A stretch of 64,000 bases of DNA from Lantana camara (Eukaryota > Streptophyta > Magnoliopsida > Lamiales > Verbenaceae). The stretch is taken from positions 100,412,001-100,476,000 of the forward strand of contig CM074858.1 of NCBI GenBank assembly GCA_037501455.1. Reading direction: 5' to 3'. The notes under the pieces were generated by a model. It searched no databases. It had not been told where the DNA came from and saw only the letters and a list, made by a program, of their open reading frames with translations. The position numbers and the translations under genes are program-made. Of the stretch, positions 35,938-46,406 are shown one piece after another (positions within the stretch are counted from its first letter, which is position 1; every line of letters begins with the position of its first letter).

Positions 35938-36133
35938 TCCCGGCCGGGACTGTTTTTAGTGAAAAGGGGATGTTGGCTGGGACATCCCAACAGCAACATC
36001 CCTGCATAACTATCCCGACTGGGAATGGTTTTGGTCTGAAAAGGATCCCAGCCGGGATCAGGGCCCAGCCAAATCCCCTGATATAGGTTCCCGACCGGTA
36101 TAATTTTTTAACTACAAGAGGTCCCGGCCGGGA
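35938..36133. repeat. Cluster of GC-rich palindromes in the third solo LTR
   Basis: TCCCGGCCGGGA (35938-35949 and again 36122-36133), GGGATGT with ACATCCC (35967-35988, 7-bp stem), TCCCGACTGGGA (36013-36024), and GATCCCAGCCGGGATC (36044-36059). All are variants of TCCC-N4-GGGA. They differ in sequence from the clusters in the other two LTRs. Confidence 0.85.
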
Positions 36134-36793
36134 ACCTCTACTCGAGAAACAGGGAAGCAACAGGTCACTTTCGAAACCTTAACAAATCAACCTAAAAATC
36201 AATCCCAAGTTGAAACAATAACTTGTAACATGTATACACACATAATACTTCAATTAGGCATCAAATAACACAATATAGCATGCTTAGATTATCTCATATT
36301 CAACACATAAACCCTTGTTAATACATGTTTCAAATTTTCAACCAACCAACCAAGAATGCATGTAAGAATCCACAAATGATCATATTTTCATGCATACACA
36401 CACTTATAAGCAAGAATCTAAACTCAACTCATTAAAGCCCTAGCTATACCTTCACATTCAAACACACACACAAATATATATAGATATATACACAAACCTT
36501 GGAAGGAACGAAGGAAATAAAAGAATGAGATGATGATGATGATGAAGATGGCTTGGCTTCTCCTCTTTTCCTTCTCTAGTTCGATCCAACAAGAGTGTGT
36601 GTGAAGAAGTGTGTTCTTGTATTAATGAATATGAAATGAGAGGAATGAATATAATGTGTAAAAATGTATTTGATATAAGTTGTGTATGTATATATGTTAG
36701 TTTGCACTTAAGCCCTTGTAATTATGTTAATTACATGTTAGAGATGGATGTCATGAGGGGCGTTTGTGCAAATATGAAATGTAGAGATCAAGT

Positions 36794-36795
<2 letters not shown>

Positions 36796-36859
<64 letters not shown>
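36796..36859. repeat. (AT)n microsatellite
   Basis: A 64-bp uninterrupted AT dinucleotide run, the source of a spurious repeated Ile-Tyr open frame. Confidence 0.95.
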
Positions 36860-36862
<3 letters not shown>

Positions 36863-37089
36863 AGTTGTAAAATTATGAAGTTAAGTATAATATAATATAA
36901 TATAACATGCATGTTACAATTAATCACTTATGTTATATTAATGCAATTAAGTCCAATTATAATTAGTTGGATAATTAATCTTACAATATGCATAATAAAG
37001 TGTGAAATAAATTAAGTAAATAATCCTAACTCTCGAAAAATTACCAGCTTGGCGCGCGTGCCTGAGAGACAAAAACACGGGGCGTCACA

Positions 37090-38502
37090 GACTTCATGTT
37101 TACATATTATGAACATTAACATATTAGTTACCAATGTTTGATCGTAATACTTATTAAAACACAATTTTAACGCTCAGATGGTGTTTCCATTATATCAAAA
37201 CATGATAGGATCATAAACTATCATTTTATACAGTCTTATGTTGATATTTAATGAAAAAAACAAATATCCTTTGATATTAAATACTAGAAAATGATTACTC
37301 ACCGTTGAATGTACTTTACATATCAAGCGCTTAGTTCTACATTACCACTTCAATTCATAAACTGTACGTTTAGTTTTGGGTTAAATTCTTTTCCATTTTC
37401 AATTCTTTACTCTACATATCAAGTGCTTAGTTCCATATTACCACTTCACTTACTCCATAAACTCTACGTTAAGTTATGGATTAAATTCTTTCGTTTTTCA
37501 ATTCTTTACTCTACATATCAAGCATTTAGTTCCATAAACTGTACATTCTTTCCCATTTTCAATTCTTTACTCTACAGATCAAGCGGTTAGTTCTACATTA
37601 CCACTTCATTACTCTATAAACTGTACGTCTAGTTTAACGTTAAATTTTTTCCCTGTTTTCAATTCTTTACTCTACAGATCAAGCGATTAGTATCATATTA
37701 CCACTTCATTACTACATAAATTGTACATTTAGTTCTGGGTTGAATTCTTTCTCGTTTTGAGTTCTTTACTCTACATATCGAGCGCTTAGTTCCACATTAC
37801 CACTTCACTTATTTCATAAATTGTACGTTTAGTTTTGGGTTGAATTCTTTCCTGTTTTTGATTCTATACTCTACATATCAAGTGGTTAATTCTACATTAC
37901 CACTTCATTACTCCATAAACTGCACGTCTAGTTCTACATATAAATTATTTCCCGTTTTCAATTCTTTACTCTACAGATCAAGCGGTTAGTTCCACATTAC
38001 CACTTCATTACTCCATAAATTGTACATTTAGTTCTGAGTTGAATTCTTTCCCATTTTCAATTCTTTACTCTACATATCAAGCACTTAGTTCCACATTGCC
38101 ACTTCACTTACTCCATAAACTATACGTTTAGTTTTGGGTTGAATTCTTTCCCATTTTCAATTCTATACTCTACCTATCAAGCGCTTAGTTCCACATTACC
38201 ACCTCACTTCCTCCATAAACTGTACGTATAGTTATGGGGTAAATTCTTTCTCGTTTTCAATTCTGTACTCTACAGATCAAGCAGCCAGTTCCACATTACT
38301 ACTTCACTTACTCCATAAATTGTACATTTAGTTATGGATTGAATTCTTTCCCTTTTTCAATTATGTACTCTACATATCAAGCGCTTAGTTTCACATTACC
38401 ACTTCACTTACTCTATAAACTGTATGTGTTGATAATTTAGTTCTAATTTATCCTGCATTTACTCTAAGCATTGAAAAATTAGTTTAATATTTTTAATTCC
38501 TT
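37090..38502 (-). repeat. Right arm of foldback element, inner part with tandem array
   Basis: 37095-37305 is the inverted counterpart of 34400-34570. From about 37310 to 38430 lie about eleven copies of the roughly 100-bp unit, recognised by TTCTTTACTCTACATATCAA, TTCCACATTACCACTTCA and CTCCATAAACTGTACGTTTA. This is the complement of the array in the left arm, which has only about five copies. The frame at 37309-37590 is a by-product of the repeat. Confidence 0.88.
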
Positions 38503-38509
38503 CACTACA

Positions 38510-38990
38510 AAAAAACAGCCGATTTCCGGCGAAATTTTCAGACGAAATTTTGGAATTTTTCGTCTGAAATCGACGGTTTCCGACCACCTTCAGACGAAAT
38601 TCCGACGAACCAAATTTCGACTAAAAAACCATCGTCGCAGGTAATCTCAGACGAAATTTCCGAGGAAAATTCCGACGAACAATATTTCCGACGAAACTCC
38701 GACGAATTTCAGACGAAACTTTTTCTCGTCCGAAATCAACCAATCTCCGACGAACCGATTTTCCGGCGAAATTGCGACGAATTTTCCGACCAAAACGTAT
38801 TGACCCAATTTTCATCGAATATATTTCCGACGAATCTGCGACCAAAATATTTCGTCTGAAATCCTTTCCGGCGAAATTTCCGTCGAAATTTCCGACGAAA
38901 AATATTATTTATTATTTTCATACCTTATTTCAGGCGAAATTTCAGACCAAATTTCAGACGAACTTTAATATTTTTCAGACGAACTTTCAT
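38510..38990. repeat. Left subterminal repeat array of the CACTA element
   Basis: Dense short motifs TTCCGACGAAA, TTTCAGACGAA and TTCCGGCGAAA. These are the likely transposase-binding sites. The small open frames here on both strands have an artificial, repetitive composition. Confidence 0.88.
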
Positions 38991-39379
38991 CGCAAAATTA
39001 ATATTATAAATTTTTTTTTAGTTTTTTTTTGTTGAATTTTTAACCTGTTTTTTCAACAATTATACACCCCAAAAAAAATAATAAAAAGCTTGAAATTCGA
39101 CAATAATGTGTAATACGCCAACAATAAATTAAAAATTAATTCAACCATGTCCATAAAAAAATCTAGGAATTCAATAATTTTCATAAATCCAACAATAATA
39201 TTGCAATAACAAATCCAACAACAAGAAATTCGATAAATTTTAACAATTACAAAGTCTTCGTGTACTAAAAAAACAATATTACATGACAATTTCAATATAC
39301 TTGAATGTAAAAATATTGCTTTAAGATGACGAATCCGTACACGAGTTGTTCTACAATTAATTAGTTCGAGAGGAAATAC

Positions 39380-39515
39380 ATACAACATCGGCGAATCCCC
39401 AGTTAGCCACAAGACCCCAAATGTGATTGAGTTGTTTTTTGGACCAATGGGCCTGTTGAAAATTTCTTTGAATGAAGCCATGGCCGAGTCGGGAATAAAC
39501 ACACCTACATCATTA
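39380..39515 (-). other. Exon-like segment of unknown origin in the CACTA element
   Basis: On the minus strand, after a TAG acceptor-like site at about 39505, translation gives VFIPDSAMASFKEIFNRPIG and then ITFGVLWLTGDSPMLYVFPL before the frame decays. Composition is protein-like. I do not recognise it. It may be a fourth captured gene piece or the end of a lost transposase. Confidence 0.4.
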
Positions 39516-41475
39516 TAAAAGACAATGAAAAATCCTTAGAGATAACTTAGAATGGAAAAGCAGCTCATAATTCTGATAGGGACAACAACTCAACTGTCCT
39601 ATGATCATTAATGAATGCAATAACAAATTGGATTTATCATGTAAGCTAAATGAAAAATAGTTTAGCAGAAATAATACAACCATGTTGTAAAATTAGGGGA
39701 CCTAATTTGCATTATTTTAGCTATCTAATCTGGTAATTAAAATAGCCACATTGAAATTGATATGCAAAAACTACTTCAAACACACATTTAAAACATTATA
39801 TGCAACACCAAAACCACAATCATTTGAAATTCTGTTAATATTATTTTACATCCATCTCCTATGCAAAGGAATATTACTCATCTACACATCAATGATTAGA
39901 AATTCTGTTAATATTATTTTATATCATTAAAGTATAAGGCTTCCAAACAACAGAGTTGAGTCCTATTATACATCCATTCATCTACACATCAAAGGTTAGA
40001 AGTTATTTTTGCACTTAGTTCTTTAGCATGTTTAAAAGCTTTTTGTAAGTGTATAAATATCTAATAATAAGATGCAAAAAGGTTTAGATATAATCACCTT
40101 AGTATGATATAGCTTTAGAGATAATCAATCCACAAAAGCAAATCTGAAGCTGGGTTTTCCACTTTTAGCCCGCCTAAAGGAAATTTGTGCAATTTATGTT
40201 CACAAGTCCATAAGCACCAATTCCACCTGAATTAAGATGAAATTTCAAAGATAATGGTGTTGGTGAGAAAAAATAATAAAGTTCCAATCTAGTAAATAAT
40301 TACCTCTCTCATATCTTTGGCATGAAACAATAGATAAGGCAGATGGGTAAAAAATGTGAATTTCGTTAGGAACAATATTTTTAAGTTTTATTGTCGTTTC
40401 TATAATAATTACATCATCAAAATGCAAATTATCAACTATAATAATTTGTCATGCGATAAGCAGAAAAGCACACCAATCAAGTTGGATGACGGAAGGGTAT
40501 CTTACTTACCAACAGTTTGAGGACCCTTGGAGGAATTTAGTTGGCATTAACGTGGGATAGGAATAGCTCAAGTCGTATTTATGTGTCTTAACAGTAAAAA
40601 ACAGAGAGGAAAACCATGATCTTATAACTAAGGCCCTGTTCTAGCTTTGGTCATTTATTTTGTCACACATAAAATAATCAGAAGGAGCATTGACACCTAG
40701 ATATGATAAACAAAACTTTTTCTCAGAAGTGCTCCAGATTCAAAGTTAACTTAGCTAAAATGATTTCACTACTTAGAAGTTAGAAGTTACTCACAATCTA
40801 CTCAAACCCACATTCTTGTAAGTCTTGTAAGTGATAACAAGTGTGGCTTACATTACAGGCATGTGCTACTTCAACGCATGAGAAGAGCAGCAAAAGGTGA
40901 GATTATAGATGAAGCAATCTTTCTTACAAATTTGTTTCTGAAAAACGAGGGCTATTGATATGAACATTATGTACTTACACTCATACACCTTGAAGTATGA
41001 TCAACGAAGTATCAAGTGCATGAGAGGACTGGAGAAAGAAAGATGAAGGAAAATGAGAAATCAAGAATGCGGATTGATAATGGAATAATGGCACCCCATG
41101 CTATAATAAATATCATGTAAAGCCTTTATTTTGATACACATCAGACAAAACAAATTGCATACTTTTGAGTGCACACATATATACACAAAAATGGTGTGCA
41201 TAAACAGACAAGTTTTCATTGAAATTCAAAGTAGCTAATGTGGAGCAGATATGAAATTCAAAGTAGCTGTGAAGCAAATGTGAAATCCAAAGCAGAACTG
41301 AAATCCGATGTACCTTCACGCAGCATTACAAAAATAGTACAGGTAATAAAGCATTACAAATTATTGGGGAAAATGGAAACATCACCCACAAAATGTGCCA
41401 TGCTGTATTATATTCCATACGAAATTGGTGACAGAATGTCATGAGATGGTATAAGTAAGCACCTATGTGAAGCAC
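39516..41475. other. AT-rich interior of the CACTA element
   Basis: No convincing coding sequence. Minus-strand segments near 40130-40240 and 40490-40560 look like exon pieces with GTAAGT-type ends but are too short to identify. They could be further intron and exon parts of the captured genes. Confidence 0.45.
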
Positions 41476-42510
41476 CTTTTATGATTGTCTCTAACAACTC
41501 TGGGCAAACCGCATCGGCAAGAAAATGGGAAACCCGCTCTAAAATATCATCACTTGAGCTTTGCCAGTTAAACTGGATGCATGGAACATCAGTCCATTTG
41601 CTTTTGGATTGGCAAAAAGAACAGCAATCATTGAGAAACAAATATTGCATAAGAATGTAACGATTGTGCTTCAGAGAATTGAACAAGCAAGTTCAAATTT
41701 AAATAACTAAAATATAAGAGTGCTTATTCAATAAGCACAAACCTGAATGATAAACCAATCCTCTTGAACAGGTTTCCAACTTTCTTCTTCTTCTGATGCA
41801 GGCTGGTTGTGTCTTGGCATTTTTCAAGAATATCATGCATGCTTATATTTGATTGTATCAGCTATGTCTGTCCAGTCAACCAATTACAAGAATGTAAAAC
41901 ATCAGTCAAAATTTTTCAGACATTACACATTAGAAAAATTAATTGTCTTTAAGGAAAGGCAAGAACCATGTTCAAATGAATATGACCAACAAGGCCAGGA
42001 TTAATCTCAGGAATCTCATGCACAGTTTGAGATCTATATCTGTATAGAGGAAGCAAAAAAGTAGCTAAAGAAACGAGGCTGATTGAATGTTAACTACTGC
42101 TATTACTTCAGAAAAATTACAAACAAGGAGAGGGAGGATAATACTCGATCAGGAATTCAATAGCTGTATCCTTTAGACTAACTATCTTCACTCATTCTTG
42201 ACAACGAGTGCAGCATTCTCTTGGCAATGCTTTCTGCCACAATTACAATCATTGAGGTACAGAATAACCCGACGATCAGGAACATCATTTTTGAAACTAA
42301 CTCCACAAAGCAGTATCTCCTGAGTTCAAACAGAAAGGTAAACATACAAGGAACATCTAACCAATAAGCAGCTTATAAAAAACACATAATATAAACTTAA
42401 ACTGTTAATTACCTTCATCATCTCCCAGGAAAAGTTGCTATTTGCAGAAGAATTCAGCACGACTTTGCATGCCGGATTACAGAAATGGTTTAACAACAGA
42501 GCAGATGTCA
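41476..42510 (-). pseudogene. NRPE1: Captured fragment of NRPE1 (Pol V largest subunit)
   Basis: Five exon pieces on the minus strand, in gene order with introns kept. (a) about 42510-42413: FSWEMMK and CNPACKVVLNSS. (b) 42319-about 42150: EILLCGVSFKNDVPDRRVI, YLNDCNCGRKHCQENAALVV, SLKDTAIEFLIEY. (c) about 42045-41969: EIPEINPGLVGHIHLN. (d) about 41850-41743: MHDILEKCQDT, KKKKVGNLFKRIGLS. (e) about 41635-41476: CCSFCQ, DVPCIQFNWQ, CPELLETIIKG. This series matches the mid to C-terminal part of the plant RNA polymerase V largest subunit (GLVGHIHLN, DILEKC, CPVLLETIIKG are its signatures). NRPD1, the Pol IV paralogue, fits less well. Pol V acts in RNA-directed DNA methylation. The fragment lacks the catalytic region and the C-terminal domain; a frameshift in (b) and a stop before (a) disable it. 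Confidence 0.85.
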
Positions 42511-42539
42511 AATAGAGTCAAGCAATCTCAGGAAAAGTA

Positions 42540-42936
42540 GGAACTTTGAGCAATGATGGCCAGAACGAGTGGATGAAATTAATTAAAAGACCCTTGATAT
42601 GGGAACCATCATGATCCTGCAGATGGCCGAAGTTAAATTCCAGTTTGAAAGGCCAATGTCATTATCAATATTCAGAAATATAGGAATTGAAGAACAATAG
42701 TCCATATAGCTAAAACAGCAAGCTACCTGATCAGTCATTATCATCAAATGTCCATATCTGAGTGACTTGACACTATCATACTGTTTACCATGTTGGAGTC
42801 CTAGAATCTGCTTAATATGCTGGATTTCAGCATTCTGCATCAGCTGATTATGACTTGCTTCCCTCATATTGAGCAATTTTCCTCTCAAAGAGAATACACC
42901 ATAGTGATCTCGGCCAATGACTGAAAGTCCAGCAAT
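42540..42936 (-). pseudogene. TOP2: Captured fragment of DNA topoisomerase II
   Basis: Two exons on the minus strand. Exon 42936-42727 reads IAGLSVIGRDHYGVFSLRGK, LLNMREASHNQ, IKQILGLQHGKQYDSVKSLR and YGHLMIMTDQ. The intron 42726-42617 (GTAGCT to CTGCAG) is removed to give exon 42616-about 42540: DHDGSHIKGLLINFIHSFWP and SLLKVP. This is the TOPRIM region of eukaryotic topoisomerase II; the joined DQDHDG carries the metal-binding acidic motif, and the splice falls inside it. Only about 95 codons of a roughly 1,450-residue enzyme are present, so no function is possible. It passes in one reading frame towards the NRPE1 piece, with a TGA (42518-42520) between them. Confidence 0.92.
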
Positions 42937-43661
42937 CTAAACAAGACACATACATATGATTAATCTGAACAACTTATGATTATTTCAAAGTTTGACAAAC
43001 TTTGAATAGCTTATGATTAATCTCAGGGATCTCATGCACAGTTTTAGATCCTGTATTGCTAGTAACACCTTTATGGTACGAATAAAAGACTAATTATTTG
43101 GAGTTTGGCACATATTGTAAAAAGAATAAGATAAAATTTACAATCTAAAATTGGAATTTAATTTAAATCTTGCTTATTGTTTGGCCCTTTTGAAATCAAA
43201 CATTTTTCCAACTTCAAATGTAACAGAGTACACCAAACTTATGAATAAATTGAGCAAATCCATACCTAATAGAATGTATATATGTTAACTAAGAATGAAC
43301 AAATTGAGCAAATCTCTGTTGAAGCTTTCAATTTTCACAGATCTGTTCTCATTGCTGCATATATATTATCTAGCATAATCTATGAAGCAACTAGCATGAA
43401 ATTAAGCTAATATAAATATATATATATGTTACCTTGAGTACGAAAATCTCAGCTGAAATCTCAATTGAATGAATCTTGACAAAGCTAACTTGAGTTACTA
43501 CCTACAAATCACAACCCCATTATCTTCATAACACACATTCAAGAAAAAGATGATGATATACGGAAATGCTGGAGGAACGATTTTAGGGGATAGGGCTGAA
43601 ATGCTCAGTTTTTTGGATCAATTGGAAAAGAGTCGAATCGAAAGCAAACCTTACGAAGAAA

Positions 43662-43796
43662 ATGTCTGGAATTTCTCAAGATCGGGAGCCGGTGGTGATC
43701 CGCAAGAAGGCGCCCACTGCCGCCGCTTGGAAGGATGAGAAAGTCGTCAACGCGGCTCGCCGCTTCGGCGTCGAGATTGAAACAATAAGAAAGTGT
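43662..43796 (+). pseudogene. MBF1: Captured first exon of MBF1 (multiprotein bridging factor 1)
   Basis: Starting at an ATG, 44 codons read MSGISQDREPVVIRKKAPTA, then KDEKVVNAARRFGVEIETIR and a final K, ending at a GTGAGT donor (43795-43800). This is the N-terminal MBF1 domain of the plant transcriptional coactivator (about 142 residues). The C-terminal helix-turn-helix is absent. A few residues differ from the usual protein (Trp at position 23, Phe at 35). It is on the strand opposite to the NRPE1 and TOP2 pieces, so it is a separate capture. After the donor only intron-like DNA and the right subterminal array follow. Confidence 0.92.
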
Positions 43797-43959
43797 GAGT
43801 ACTCCTCTTATCCCATGTATTTCTTCGTGCTTATAGGGTTTAGGTTTCCTGTTTTGTTTAATCTGCGCCATGCTGAAAGGTTGAAATGAGGGAGGGAAAA
43901 GGATGAAATGAGGGAGGGAGGCGCGGTCTGAAACTTGGGGAACAAATTAGGGCATCAAT

Positions 43960-44346
43960 TTTCAGGCGAAATTTCGTCGGAATTATGTCGCAATCTAAAA
44001 TATTTTCAGACCAAATATTTCATCTGAATTTCGTCTAAGATCCCAATCATCTTCAGACCACTTTCAGACCACTTTTCACCTGAAAAATAATTTTCGAAAA
44101 TAATTTAAAATTTCAGACGATATTTCGTCGCAAAGGTTAGTCTAAATTATAAAATATAATTATTTTTTAAAATAAAATTTTAGTTCGTCGGAATTTCCTC
44201 GCAATTTCGTCGAAAATTTTGCATCTTCTAAGAAAACCGGAATATTACGGGTTGCGTCGGAGTTTCGTCTGATTTTCGTCGCAAATTTTCAGACGAAAAA
44301 GTTTCGTCGGAAATGTTCGTCTGAAATCGACTGTTTTTTTGTAGTG
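43960..44346. repeat. Right subterminal repeat array of the CACTA element
   Basis: Arrays of TTTCAGACGAAATTTCGTCG variants in both orientations, mirroring 38510-38990, ending in the right terminal inverted repeat. Confidence 0.88.
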
Positions 44347-45420
44347 CTTGCTCAAGAAATTGGCATTATAATTGGTTAAAGTTTCCCAAACACATATCCA
44401 AACTAAACCAAAAGTACACTAAAACCACAAACATACCTTCATTCGTAAATTACAACCAGGATTGAAGAAAATAAAATATAAATACCAAACTATAATACTG
44501 TAATTCAAAAACGGAATGTGCGACATGGTTCATCATCATATAATGGCCATGCATCCTTTAGAAGCTCAGCCACTCTTCATTTTCTGTGAGAAAACAAATA
44601 AAAAAGGTGATTGGAATCTATTTATGGGAACAAACACACCAACAAATAATCAGTCAGTTTATGCAGAATTATATTCATATATATGCAGAAATCTCAAATA
44701 ATTGTTTTACAAAAATCTCAAATTTCAAGCAGAAATCTATTTAGATATATGAGAAATTTCAAATCGCGTGGCAAAATACTCAAATAAATCAGTATTATAA
44801 TTGGTAAAATTCTCAAAACACAGATAATGGATAGAGTGATTGTTCAAGAAATCAGCTAAAATACTCAAAATAGTTAACAACTTTAGATTCAACAACAGAT
44901 TACCCAACCAAAAACAGTTACAAATTTAGTAGCACACATCAAATCTATTGAAATATATTCAGAAATTCCAAATCGCGAAAATCTCAAATGTATGCAAAAA
45001 TCACAAATCCCAAAAATTTCTTCACATATATACAAAAATCTCAAATCTCATAACTCCAAAAAAAAAATCTCTTTAGATATTCACAAAAATACATGGAGAA
45101 ATCTCAAATTTGTAAAAATTTATTCATAAATTTAAACATAAAAATAACGAATCAGAAGGGTTACAGAAAATACTTGAGATTAAACTTATGAGAGGTGGAT
45201 GACACAATAACTCCTTCCTCAACAACGTTAAGGTGCGCTCATCGGCGGTGGTCGGATTTCAAAAATCGATCGTTGAAGAGAACGAGAAAGTTAGAAGAGA
45301 GATGATTGAAGGGATATGAGGTGAAAGAAGTAAAAATGGTGTGGTTGGAGTAGTAAAAAAATAAAAAGGGTAAAACAGACTTTTAATGGCTTTGGAGGGT
45401 TTATAAAAAATAAGATGTGA
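44347..45420 (-). repeat. Right arm of foldback element, outer part
   Basis: An inverted match of 16285-17060. Strong blocks: GGGAACAAACACACCAACAA (44627) pairs with the plus-strand segment near 16885, TTCTGCATAAACTG-type blocks, and TGCGCTCATCGGCGGTGGTC (45234) pairs with the segment near 16515. Divergence between the arms is considerable. Confidence 0.75.
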
Positions 45421-46406
45421 ACTCGAGATTTAATATTAACATTTTTCAAAATATGAGTTTTAGAAAAAAATTTGGAAATATTTGGTTCTCATTTTTTATT
45501 GCCCCTTGAAGAAATTGAGATATAGAGAATTTCTTTTGGATTTTTGTCACACGCCCAATTAAATTCTAATTGAAAAAATTGAGATATAAAAAATTTGTTT
45601 GTCGCGTGTCCCGTTAAAGTTTAATTGTCTCTCTCTCTAGTGATATTTATACATAATAAATAGTTTTTTCCCTCTATTTTTTTTTCTCAATATAAGGCAT
45701 AATGATTTATAAAATTAAACATATATTCAAATTTTAATAAATTGTATTATTCAAAATTTAATTACACATACCTGAAATAATATTAGAGTTGAAATCGTGC
45801 AAGACAAATATTTCATAATTTTATGATTTCTATCAAAGACTAGTCCTGAACTTTTGCAACATCCATATGTTAGGAATTTATACTATTATATATTTGAAAA
45901 CCATGTTTGACTTTTTGTTGTGCATTTTGATGATGTGGAATTTTGTGGATTTTTTGAGATTTTTAATTAAATAGAAAAAATGTGATTGACTGATTTTATA
46001 TATAATTTTATTATGAAAATAAAAGTAACTAAGGAAAATAATTATATTTGGCAAGATTTATTATATACTTTCTATGTATGAACATCTTTTTAAAATTATA
46101 CATATTTTTATTAATATAAATAAATGTCATAATTAATGAGTTTTAAGTTAAGAAAGATTGAATTGATAATTTTATATATCAAAACTTCCACCCCCAATTA
46201 GGGTGATATTTAATACTATTATTAATTAGGGTTAAAAAAATTTATAAAGAAAAATTAAAACAAAAAAAATTATTTTGTATACTATTTTATAATGAAAATA
46301 AATATTACTAACAAAAATTATTATTTTTGACAATATTCATAATATATTTTCCATGTATGAATTTTTTCTTTTAAATTATACATATTTTTATTAATATATC
46401 TATCTA
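45421..46406. other. AT-rich intergenic DNA
   Basis: No gene. It begins with direct-repeat motifs (GGATTTTTGTCACACGCCC near 45538) related to those on the far side of the foldback element at 16097 and 16238. A pair of related blocks (AATATAAATAAATGTC and similar, with TATACATATTTTTATTAATAT near 46096 and 46376) is also repeated. Confidence 0.55.

Larger units (their letters stand above)
34578..37089 (-). mobile_element. Third gypsy-type solo LTR, in the foldback loop
   Basis: It starts TGTAGCACACAAGACG and ends GGGGCGTCACA, 2512 bp, with a perfect target-site duplication GACTT (34573-34577 and 37090-37094). It shares with the other two copies the CCCGCAC block, the CACCTGCAAAAGACTGAAAG-type block near 34960, and the order of conserved segments. 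A hairpin cluster lies at 35938-36133. AT microsatellites are near 35570-35590 and at 36796-36859. No coding capacity. Confidence 0.88.
38503..44346. mobile_element. CACTA element carrying captured host gene fragments
   Basis: The left end CACTACAAAAAAACAGCCG and the right end ...CGACTGTTTTTTTGTAGTG are inverted repeats (about 23 of 24 positions). A perfect 3-bp duplication CTT (38500-38502 and 44347-44349) flanks the element. Both subterminal zones (38510-38990 and 43960-44330) are arrays of CAGACGAAATTTCCGACGAA variants in both orientations. Inside, instead of transposase, are fragments of NRPE1 (41476-about 42510), TOP2 (about 42540-42936) and MBF1 (43662-43796), the first two with introns kept. 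It is 5844 bp and sits in the right arm of the foldback element. Confidence 0.93.
16285..45420. mobile_element. Giant foldback (MULE-like) element hosting nested insertions
   Basis: Sequence at 16285-17356 plus 34140-34570 is an inverted match of 37095-38502 plus 44347-45420. Clear paired blocks are GAAATCCAACCACCGTCGA near 16507 with its complement near 45244, GTTTGTTCCCATAAATAGAT near 16887 with its complement near 44622, and the tandem arrays in both arms. With nested insertions removed, each arm is roughly 1.5-2.5 kb around a loop of only a few hundred bases. No transposase is seen. Long inverted repeats with internal tandem arrays suggest a foldback or Mutator-like non-autonomous element. 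The outer ends are approximate (within about 100 bases) and I could not define the target-site duplication. Confidence 0.75.

Noticed and set aside
36597..36863. 88-codon open frame ending in Ile-Tyr repeats
   Set aside because: The tail is the AT microsatellite and the start lies in non-coding LTR.
37310..38430. CRISPR-like spaced repeats
   Set aside because: Units are directly contiguous 100-bp tandem copies without unique spacers, in a plant genome; it is the arm array of the foldback element.
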